Assembly: GCA_003526465.1 (NCBI GenBank)
Contig: DPWD01000268.1
Coordinates: forward strand, 1-5,521
Reading direction: 5' to 3'
DNA from: Hyphomonadaceae bacterium
GTDB taxonomy: Bacteria > Pseudomonadota > Alphaproteobacteria > Caulobacterales > Aquidulcibacteraceae
Length of the DNA stretch: 5,521 nt
The notes under the pieces are model-generated. The model did no database searches. It saw nothing but the letters and a program-made list of their open reading frames with translations, and was not told where the DNA came from. A program made the translations under genes and the position numbers. Below, piece by piece: positions 1 to 5,521 of this stretch. The stretch's first letter is position 1, and the number at the start of each line of letters is the position of its first letter.

Positions 1-495
1 GTCAACACCATCATCAAGATGGCAGTGGACTACGGGCTGTCGCTCGGGTTCCCGCAGCAGAGCCTGATCGCCGCGCTGTTGATCACGCAGTTCGTCGCCT
101 TCCCGGCGGCGCTCGCGTTTGGCTGGATCGGGAGCCGGATCGGCGCGCGCAACGGCATCTTCATCGCGATCGCGATCTACTCGGCGGCGACCGTCGCCGC
201 CTACTGGATGCGGGACATCAGTCACTTCTACCTGCTCGCGGGCACCATCGGGCTGGTGCAGGGCGGCATCCAGTCGTTGTCGCGGTCCTATTTCGCGACG
301 CTGGTGCCGCCCGGCAAGCAGGGCGAGTTCTTCGGCTTCTACAACATGATGGGCAAGTTCGCCGCCGTGCTCGGGCCGATGATGGTCGGCGTCACCGCGC
401 TCGTCACCGACGACACGCGCAATGGCATGCTTTCGATCATCGTGCTGTTCATCGGCGGCGCGATTCTGCTCGCGCGCGTGCGGCGCGCGGCCTGA
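1..495 (+). CDS. UMF1-family MFS transporter, C-terminal part (5' end outside window)
   Basis: This is the C-terminal 164 residues of an inner-membrane transporter. The frame is open from base 1 and ends at a TGA at 493-495. An internal ATG at 19 is unlikely to be the start, because the residues before it (VNTIIK) already read like conserved family sequence. The fragment has about five hydrophobic segments (roughly residues 22-43, 52-69, 76-91, 116-135 and 143-158). A loop at 41-50 (GWIGSRIGAR) resembles the MFS inter-helix motif A. The stretch QGGIQSLSRSYF (87-98), followed by PPGKQGEFFGFYNMMGKFAAVLGP, is typical of the UMF1 (Atg22-like) branch of MFS. Members of this branch are annotated as permeases; the substrate of bacterial members is generally unknown and nothing here reveals it. 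The length suggests roughly the last third of a family protein of about 420-450 residues. Family assignment is confident; function is not. Confidence 0.9.
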   Translation, partial: VNTIIKMAVDYGLSLGFPQQSLIAALLITQFVAFPAALAFGWIGSRIGARNGIFIAIAIYSAATVAAYWMRDISHFYLLAGTIGLVQGGIQSLSRSYFATLVPPGKQGEFFGFYNMMGKFAAVLGPMMVGVTALVTDDTRNGMLSIIVLFIGGAILLARVRRAA

Positions 496-567
496 GGGCA
501 GCCGAAGATCCGCGGCCGCCGGCACGCCCGTCGAATCGGTCGGGCCGATGCTGATGTTGACCGACGT

Positions 568-597
568 TTGACGCCCTTGCAGTCGGAGCGCCATGAT
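568..597 (+). promoter_or_regulatory. Possible sigma70-like promoter for the secreted-protein gene
   Basis: TTGACG (568-573) matches five of six bases of the -35 consensus. After an 18-base spacer comes CATGAT (592-597), which matches four of six bases of the -10 consensus. This would start transcription near 604, leaving a leader of about 29 bases before the ATG at 633. A second TTGACC lies at 557-562 but has no better-placed -10 box. The call rests on consensus matching by eye, so it is weak. Confidence 0.28.
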
Positions 598-619
598 GCG
601 AGGCCAACAAGGAAGTAAC

Positions 620-625
620 GGGGAG
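620..625 (+). promoter_or_regulatory. Ribosome binding site of the secreted-protein gene
   Basis: GGGGAG at 620-625 ends seven bases before the ATG at 633, good Shine-Dalgarno spacing. It supports 633 as the start. The predicted protein then begins directly with an export signal, which agrees. Confidence 0.65.
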
Positions 626-632
626 CCTGCCG

Positions 633-1865
633 ATGAAAATCATCAGCGCAGTTGGATTTGAACGCATCGCCTGCACGCTGATCGCGGCCTTGATCGCGAC
701 ATCGACGAGCTGGGCAGGGAATCTCGACAACGATCATCATCGCTCGCCGGTGCGACTTTCGATCAACGCCCCGGACTCCGGGCACTTCGAGGGCCTGACG
801 ACCAACACTGGGTGGTCGCTGGTGCTGCGCATTGAAGCACCGGGTTCGATCGCCCTGGTGGAAACGCCGGAAGAACCGACGCAACCGATCGGCAGGCGCG
901 AGGCCATCGTGCTGACGGATCCCGACGGTTGCCTCGACATGCGCCACTTTCCGATCACCAATGCGGGGCAACCCTACGAGGATTGCACCGGGCCGGACGA
1001 GACCTTTCTCGAATTCACGACTGAGCGATTCGACACCTTCGATCTTGCCGACTCCAACACCGGTAATTTCCAGGTGCGCGACCGGCTCCTCGACGACGCC
1101 TTCGTCGCCGGCGCGCTCCTCAACAAGCCGTATTTGCGCAACACTGCTGGCAACGTGGTCGCTGTTCCACGGCCGCAAACCGGCGGCGCGCTGCACGACG
1201 GCTTTGGATTCGGGCCGGATGATGACCTGCCCGGCCTGGTGGTGATGTCCAATCTCGGCGCGGCGCGGGTATTCGACGAGAATTTTGATCGGGCGACTCA
1301 AGTCATCCGCAACATGGGCGGCTTCTTCAACGGCGTGTCGGCGGAACTTCGCACGCGGCGTGGTGGATCGGCGCTCGTGGCATCGATGCAGATCGTCGCC
1401 GGAATGTTCGAGCCGATCGCCCAGTTCGACCTGGATGTCGATGCCGACGGTGTCGATTATCTGCGCCGGCTGGAGAGTGGGCCGATCGAGTCATTTCAAT
1501 TCATCGCGCCGCCGGCAAACAATGACGCCGTGTTGCTCGACATTGCTTCTTCCTATTCGCCGTTTTTCGTCGATCTGCGGATCGTACTGGTCGAGGGCGT
1601 CGCGCCGACGTTCATCGAGGACAAGAACCATGATGGGCGCTTTACGGCCGCCGATCTCAAGCGAATGGGCCATACATTGCAATCGAACGAAGTGCGGCTG
1701 CGGCTCGTGGTGGAATTCGACCTGCCGCTCACCCAAACGTTTAGCGGCCGGACCTGTCCGCCGCCTTCGCTGCTTTATCGCGACCTCGATGGCAACGGGC
1801 GCGACGGTGCGATCAACTGCTCGGGTTCGGGCGGTGCGGCGCGCATCAAGCGGGTGCCGCGATAA
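633..1865 (+). CDS. Unrecognised exported protein with a dockerin/EF-hand-like calcium loop
   Basis: This 410-residue protein belongs to no family I recognise. Residues 1-28 look like a Sec signal peptide: Lys2, Arg11, a hydrophobic run at about 12-23, and a likely cut after Ser-Trp-Ala28. There is no proper lipobox at Cys14, so it is probably soluble in the periplasm or secreted. The body (40-325) is mixed, Asp/Gly-rich and predicted beta-rich, with no enzyme motif I can point to. Residues 330-341 (DKNHDGRFTAAD) fit a calcium loop with ligands at positions 1, 3, 5 and 12 and Gly at 6, followed by a short helix, as in dockerin or EF-hand repeats. Acidic DxDxDG-type stretches also occur at 266-275 and 384-391. 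Cys100, Cys118, Cys375 and Cys396 could form two disulfides, fitting an oxidising compartment. Only one full calcium loop is present, so a true dockerin (normally two) is unlikely. The gene converges on the cyclase gene with a 5-base gap. That it is a real gene is well supported by the ribosome site, leader and length; its role is unknown. Confidence 0.8.
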   Translation: MKIISAVGFERIACTLIAALIATSTSWAGNLDNDHHRSPVRLSINAPDSGHFEGLTTNTGWSLVLRIEAPGSIALVETPEEPTQPIGRREAIVLTDPDGCLDMRHFPITNAGQPYEDCTGPDETFLEFTTERFDTFDLADSNTGNFQVRDRLLDDAFVAGALLNKPYLRNTAGNVVAVPRPQTGGALHDGFGFGPDDDLPGLVVMSNLGAARVFDENFDRATQVIRNMGGFFNGVSAELRTRRGGSALVASMQIVAGMFEPIAQFDLDVDADGVDYLRRLESGPIESFQFIAPPANNDAVLLDIASSYSPFFVDLRIVLVEGVAPTFIEDKNHDGRFTAADLKRMGHTLQSNEVRLRLVVEFDLPLTQTFSGRTCPPPSLLYRDLDGNGRDGAINCSGSGGAARIKRVPR

Positions 1866-1870
1866 CGCGG

Positions 1871-4708
1871 TCAACTTCCGTTCGAACGCGTCTTCACTGT
1901 GAGAACTACGAGATGCTCAGCGCGCACACGATCGCGCTGGCCTGGATCGGCGGCTTTCCATCGACGTAGAAATTCTCGGGCACGCGCGGTCGATGCGGCC
2001 TCGTCGCCCATTGCCGCAAGAATGTCGGCTTCGAGTAGCAGGGCGCGCGAGCGATCGAGCTCGAGGTCGAGCCGGATCTCTCCTGCGTCGCGTTCGCTGG
2101 CGGCAGCGCGCGCCATCTCGAGCGCTTCAGGCAACTTTCGCTCCTGCATCAGTGCACGCGCGGTCCCGAGCTTGTAAATCGAGTATTGGTAACCCGGCAT
2201 TGCCAGCACCCGAGTGAGAGCTTCGCGCGCCTTGAGCGGGCTTTCCACCAAAAGGTCGGCCATCCCTTCGAGATAGGCGGCCGCTCGGAATGCGTCCTCC
2301 TGCACCATTGCAGCGTCATGGGGACTGTCCTGCGGCATCGGCTGATTGCGAATCTGGGCGGCGACGGCACGCGCTCCTGCGGTATCCCCGCGCATCAGCA
2401 ACACAGAAGCGCGAGCGAAGAGATAACGAGTGGGTACGCCCGGCGAGCGCTCGATCGCCAGCGTGATCAATTTGTCGGCCTGGACAAACTGTCCAAGCTC
2501 GGCGTGCGCGGTGCCACGCTGGGCCAGCGCCATCGCTTCCCCAACGACTTCCTTATGGATCAGCGGCTCCAGCGTCTCCAGCGGCCGCAGCGAATCATCA
2601 AAGCGTCCCTGGCCTCGCAACAGCGCGCTCAAATCGAACGCAGCGTCGATCCGGATGCCTGCCGGCGCTTCCTCGTCCGTAGCGAGCCTGCGGAGCTGCG
2701 CCTCGGCGTCGTCCCACCTATTCCGCAGGACCTGCGTGCGTGCGAGTGCCAGTCGCGCCGGAACGAATCCGGGCTCGAGCTCGAGTGCATGTACGAAGTG
2801 ATCCGCGGCGTCGTTCAGGTTGCCGGTCAACTGATCGAGTTGGCCCAGGGTCGTGAACCCAAAGGGATCGCGAGGCTTTAGCTTCAGGTACTGGTCGAGG
2901 GCCTGCCGCGCCAAGTCGTAGTCGCCGAGACGCAGATAGGTCTCACCGAGATAGCTCCAGAGATAGTCGTTCTGCGGTTCCTGCTCGAGCAGTCGCTTGA
3001 GTTCGGCGACAGCGGCATCATCCTCGAACGCCAGATCGTAGGACAGCGCCAGCAGCCATCGCGCTTCGACGTCGAAAGGAAATTCCTGAAGCATGGAACT
3101 GTAGATCGCCTGCGCGCGTCCCGCGTCACGCTCGAAATAGGCGTGAGCGCCATCGACATATAGGCGCTCCCGGCGCGTGAGGGGCGCATCCTTCGGAATT
3201 TTGTCGAGTGTCGCGAGCCCGGCCTCCGTATCGCCGCTCGCCACTTCGACGTGCGCCAGGCGATAGCGCGCCATGTGGAAATTCGGCGCCAGCTCGAGTG
3301 CCTTACGGAATGCGCGCTCCGCGGAGCGATAGTCGAACTTGAGAAAGAAGCCAATGCCGTTGAGATACGCCTCATACGCAGTCATGTTGTTGACGGCGAA
3401 ATCTGCGGAAAAACCGGCGACGCTCTCGGTATGCGGCACACCCAAGCCGCCTTTGATCACGAGCACGAGCCGGGACGCTTCGCCGAGCAGAGTCTGCGCG
3501 CTCAAGTCCTCACGCCGGTGTGGCGCAAGATTCACGCCACCGTCGACGTCCGACAGACGCGCTGTCAGGAGAAGGCCCCTTGGTCCTTCCATGAATTCAC
3601 CCGAAACCACAAAGTCAATGCCGGCGCGCGCCGCCGAGCTCAGCACATCGGCACCGATTCCGACGCCGCCCTCATGATCGCGCAGTACCGCTTGCCACCG
3701 AGTCGGGGACACGACGATGAGGTGACTCGATTCGGCCAGGCCATCGCGAACGAGGCTCGCAATACCCTCGCTCAGCCAGTCGAGCTTCACGTCGCCGGTC
3801 TGGTTCTGGAACGCAGCGACAGCGATGACCGGCTGAGGTTTCGGGACGGATCGCCTGATGCTGGCCCGCGCTTGATCGGCAAAGAAGCTGTCCCAGGCGG
3901 CCCAGGTAACGATGCAGCAGACGACCGTCGCGGCCGTTGTCGCTGTGAATCCGATCCACGGAGGCGCCCGGTGTCGACGGTCGGACTTCCACGCGGCAAT
4001 CATTGCAGGAACGAATCCCGCGGCCAGCAGCGTGATCAAGGCCGGCATCAGCAGTGGTGACGCGTCAGCCGCCGTGAGCCGGCTGAGAATTGACACGGCC
4101 AGTCCCGCGCCCAGCAGGTACGCCGCTGTGGCGATGATCACGCGACGATTCACAATGGCTGTGAGCCGCCGACCCAGTGTCGCCGCCATCGGCGCCGCGA
4201 CCTCGAAGACCCTCACGGGCTCGGTGATGTTCTTGACCTGGTGCGAACCCACGTCGTTGAACTGCGCCGCGACGCGGTTCCTCACGTGTTCGTAAACCGC
4301 ACCTGAAATCAGCACGCCACCAGGCGTCGCCAGCGATTGCAGGCGCGCTGCGACGTTCACGCCATCACCGAACAGCGCTCCGTTCTCCTCGATGACGTCG
4401 CCCAGGTTGACACCGATGCGCAGTGACATGCGCTGCGCGTTGGGCAGTGGCGCGTTCTCCGCCTCGATTGCTTGTTGAATGGCCAGTGCGCAGCGCACGG
4501 CGTTAATGACGCTGGAGAACTGCGCCATCAGGCTATCGCCGACGCTGCCGAATTCCTGGCCGTCGAATTCGCTGACCAGTCGGTCGAAGATGGCGCGGCG
4601 GACCTTGAGCGCGGCGAGCGTTGCCGCGTCGTCGGAACCCATCAAACGGCTGTACTCGACGACGTCAGCCGCCAGAATCGCCGCTATTTTTCGGCTGTCC
4701 TTGAGCAT
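1871..4708 (-). CDS. Membrane-spanning class III nucleotide cyclase with TolB-like and TPR domains
   Basis: A 945-residue signalling protein. Residues 6-170 form a class III adenylate/guanylate cyclase domain: ILAADVVEYSRLM carries the first metal Asp (D15), SVGDSLMAQF the second (D58), and GDGVNVAARL the transition-state Asn118 and Arg122. The domain ends in VKNITEPVRVFEV, as usual for this subfamily. Three hydrophobic segments follow (about 190-209, 219-239, 251-272). Positive residues before the first and between the second and third suggest a cytoplasmic cyclase and a periplasmic C-terminus. Residues about 293-421 (IAVAAFQNQTGD, LDWLSEGIASLVRDGL) resemble the TolB/FlgO-like domain often found in such proteins. 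From about 440 to 925 there are many TPR-like helical repeats (such as AERAFRKALELAPNF), probably for protein binding. By eye alignment, the two purine-reading positions (Lys938 and Asp1018 of mammalian cyclase) are Gly54 and Ala111, so cAMP synthesis is uncertain. The ATG at 4706-4708 is preferred over the in-frame GTG at 4718-4720, which would lie almost on the predicted transcription start. Cyclase family membership is confident; catalytic activity and ligand are not. Confidence 0.92.
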   Translation of the reverse strand: MLKDSRKIAAILAADVVEYSRLMGSDDAATLAALKVRRAIFDRLVSEFDGQEFGSVGDSLMAQFSSVINAVRCALAIQQAIEAENAPLPNAQRMSLRIGVNLGDVIEENGALFGDGVNVAARLQSLATPGGVLISGAVYEHVRNRVAAQFNDVGSHQVKNITEPVRVFEVAAPMAATLGRRLTAIVNRRVIIATAAYLLGAGLAVSILSRLTAADASPLLMPALITLLAAGFVPAMIAAWKSDRRHRAPPWIGFTATTAATVVCCIVTWAAWDSFFADQARASIRRSVPKPQPVIAVAAFQNQTGDVKLDWLSEGIASLVRDGLAESSHLIVVSPTRWQAVLRDHEGGVGIGADVLSSAARAGIDFVVSGEFMEGPRGLLLTARLSDVDGGVNLAPHRREDLSAQTLLGEASRLVLVIKGGLGVPHTESVAGFSADFAVNNMTAYEAYLNGIGFFLKFDYRSAERAFRKALELAPNFHMARYRLAHVEVASGDTEAGLATLDKIPKDAPLTRRERLYVDGAHAYFERDAGRAQAIYSSMLQEFPFDVEARWLLALSYDLAFEDDAAVAELKRLLEQEPQNDYLWSYLGETYLRLGDYDLARQALDQYLKLKPRDPFGFTTLGQLDQLTGNLNDAADHFVHALELEPGFVPARLALARTQVLRNRWDDAEAQLRRLATDEEAPAGIRIDAAFDLSALLRGQGRFDDSLRPLETLEPLIHKEVVGEAMALAQRGTAHAELGQFVQADKLITLAIERSPGVPTRYLFARASVLLMRGDTAGARAVAAQIRNQPMPQDSPHDAAMVQEDAFRAAAYLEGMADLLVESPLKAREALTRVLAMPGYQYSIYKLGTARALMQERKLPEALEMARAAASERDAGEIRLDLELDRSRALLLEADILAAMGDEAASTARAREFLRRWKAADPGQRDRVRAEHLVVLTVKTRSNGS

Positions 4709-4730
4709 GGCGCCCCGCACATCCCAGTTG

Positions 4731-4736
4731 AGTATA
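4731..4736 (-). promoter_or_regulatory. Likely -10 box of the cyclase gene
   Basis: Read on the minus strand this is TATACT, five of six matches to TATAAT. It stands out in a GC-rich stretch and would start transcription near 4724, about 16 bases before the ATG at 4708. No good -35 box is found at 16-18 bases upstream; the best candidate (ATGACC) is 21 bases away. This could mean a weak or activator-dependent promoter. Confidence 0.4.
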
Positions 4737-4752
4737 GCTTGGGTCTGGTGCG

Positions 4753-4778
4753 CGAGCGGTCATGCGTGATCTCGCTCG
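4753..4778. repeat. Interrupted inverted repeat upstream of the cyclase -10 box
   Basis: CGAGCG at 4753-4758 is the exact reverse complement of CGCTCG at 4773-4778. Inside it, TCA (4760-4762) and TGA (4767-4769) continue the symmetry around TGCG. The element covers about -29 to -54 relative to the inferred cyclase transcription start, where an operator or activator site could lie. Six-base arms in GC-rich DNA can arise by chance, so a regulatory role is only a suggestion. Confidence 0.3.
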
Positions 4779-4832
4779 GCCGGCACGTCGGCGTAACTTC
4801 CATGGCGGGTTTCTCGCAGATGCGAGGCTCCC

Positions 4833-4867
4833 GCTGTTCTTCCCCTTTTGAAAAAAGGGGCAACAGC
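4833..4867 (-). terminator. Compound hairpin after the epimerase gene, possible terminator
   Basis: The inner stem pairs CCCCTTTT (4842-4849) with AAAAGGGG (4853-4860) around the loop GAA. An outer stem pairs GCTGTT (4833-4838) with AACAGC (4862-4867), separated from the inner stem by a 3-by-1 internal loop. It begins five bases after the epimerase stop codon and precedes the cyclase promoter, the right place to end the epimerase transcript. No T-rich tail follows on either strand, so it is not a canonical intrinsic terminator. It may instead stabilise the mRNA 3' end or work with Rho. Confidence 0.5.
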
Positions 4868-4872
4868 AACGG

Positions 4873-5521
4873 CTATTCGACGGGATAGAGCCCGTCCTCG
4901 TAGGACTGGCCGTGGTAGCCCTTGATCCCGATCGTCTGCGCCAGTGGGCTGCGCGGGTCCCCGCCGGCGCGCAGGTGCCCGAGCACATAGGCGAAGTCAT
5001 AGCGCGGACGCCAGTCCAGTTCCTTGCGCGCCAAGGCATTCACGTACACGCGGTCGAGACTCGGGAACATGCGCCAGCCGCGGCGCGCATATTCGGCTTC
5101 GTAGCCGGGGACGCGGCGTGCCACTGCGGCAGGCGCGTCGCGGCGCAATTCCGCGCGATCCTCGGTTTCGAACGGCGTGGTCGCGCTGACAATGTAACGG
5201 CCGAAGCCGATCTCCGGCGCACGCGCGATCGCCCGCAGGTGCGCATCGACGACGTCCTGCACGTCCACGCGCCGGTACAGTAATTCGTTGGCCTTGATGT
5301 TGCCGTCGGCGTAGTCCGCGCGCAGCTCGGGGCGGTCGTCGGGCTCGGGAAAGAAGCGCGACGTGCGCAGCACCAGGCAGGGCAGTTTCTGCTTGCGCTG
5401 GAAAATACGGCACAGATCCTCGGCCGCGGCCTTGGTGGCGCCGTAGATGTTCCTGGCGATTGGTGCCACGTCCTCGGTGATCCAGGCCGCGGGCTCGCCG
5501 GCCGGCGGCGCCAGCGCGTCG
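4873..5521 (-). CDS. NAD-dependent epimerase/dehydratase family protein (extended SDR), C-terminal part
   Basis: This is the last 215 residues of an extended short-chain dehydrogenase/reductase, a cytoplasmic enzyme class that oxidises, reduces or epimerises sugars and similar substrates using NAD(P). The frame is open to the right edge, so the start and the glycine-rich nucleotide-binding end are outside the window. The GTG at 5467-5469 is internal, because AWITED before it is in frame and reads like normal family sequence. The catalytic YxxxK motif is at fragment residues 26-30 (YGATK), inside NIYGATKAAAEDL. Further family signatures are LVLRTSRFF (the substrate-domain entry, near 50-57), VDVQDVVDAH (85-94) and LDWRPRYDF (168-176). 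The gene ends with TAG at 4873-4875 and is followed at once by a hairpin. It shares a strand with the cyclase gene but is 164 bases away, with a separate promoter between them, so they are probably not one operon. The substrate cannot be told from this part. Confidence 0.9.
   Translation of the reverse strand, partial: DALAPPAGEPAAWITEDVAPIARNIYGATKAAAEDLCRIFQRKQKLPCLVLRTSRFFPEPDDRPELRADYADGNIKANELLYRRVDVQDVVDAHLRAIARAPEIGFGRYIVSATTPFETEDRAELRRDAPAAVARRVPGYEAEYARRGWRMFPSLDRVYVNALARKELDWRPRYDFAYVLGHLRAGGDPRSPLAQTIGIKGYHGQSYEDGLYPVE

Noticed and set aside
535..549. Small hairpin ATCGG/CCGAT downstream of the transporter gene as a terminator
   Set aside because: It has only five base pairs and no T tail, and such stems are expected by chance in GC-rich DNA.
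672..674. Cys14 of the secreted protein as a lipoprotein attachment site
   Set aside because: The preceding residues (Glu-Arg-Ile-Ala) do not fit a lipobox, and the hydrophobic stretch lies after this cysteine, not before it.
339..1301. A 320-codon minus-strand open frame opposite the transporter end and the secreted-protein gene
   Set aside because: It is rich in Arg, Ala and Pro with no recognisable domain, and it crosses two well-supported genes. It fits the antisense shadows usual in GC-rich DNA.
3251..4060. A 269-codon plus-strand open frame inside the cyclase gene
   Set aside because: Its translation is low-complexity and matches no family, while the opposite strand encodes clear TolB-like, membrane and TPR sequence without interruption.
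4718..4720. GTG as the start of the cyclase gene
   Set aside because: It lies only about four bases from the inferred transcription start and has no suitably spaced ribosome site. The ATG at 4706-4708 has GGGG just upstream and gives a family-typical N-terminus. The difference is four residues, so the point is not certain.
5467..5469. GTG as the start of the epimerase-family protein
   Set aside because: The frame stays open to the window edge with plausible family sequence, and a start here would remove the whole nucleotide-binding half, just before the catalytic YxxxK.

Overview
The window looks like chromosomal DNA from a high-GC Gram-negative bacterium, most likely a pseudomonadotan. The evidence is the strongly GC-biased third codon positions, a secreted protein with a Sec-type leader, and a membrane-spanning class III cyclase fused to TolB-like and TPR domains, an architecture common in Alpha-, Beta- and Gammaproteobacteria. 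I cannot name a genus. I see no rRNA, tRNA, CRISPR array, insertion sequence or integrase.

Layout, left to right: (1) positions 1-495, plus strand, the last 164 codons of a UMF1-type major facilitator transporter whose start lies outside the window; (2) 496-632, a short intergenic stretch with a weak sigma70-like promoter and a clear ribosome binding site; (3) 633-1865, plus strand, an unrecognised 410-residue exported protein with a dockerin/EF-hand-like calcium loop and four cysteines in the mature part; (4) 1871-4708, minus strand, a 945-residue protein with an N-terminal class III nucleotide cyclase domain, three membrane segments, a TolB-like domain and a long TPR array, ending only 5 bases from the convergent gene 3; (5) 4709-4872, an intergenic stretch with a good -10 box for the cyclase gene, an interrupted inverted repeat just upstream of it, and a strong compound hairpin after the next gene; (6) 4873-5521, minus strand, the last 215 codons of an extended short-chain dehydrogenase/reductase (NAD-dependent epimerase/dehydratase family), whose start lies beyond the right edge.

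Nothing ties the four genes into one pathway. The transporter and the secreted protein are co-directional but separated by 137 bases with their own signals. The cyclase and the epimerase are co-directional but separated by a hairpin and a new promoter. The most interesting points are that the cyclase domain keeps its metal and transition-state residues but has lost both residues that normally read the purine base, and that the secreted calcium-loop protein matches no family I recognise. No defence system, mobile element or new multi-gene system is visible.
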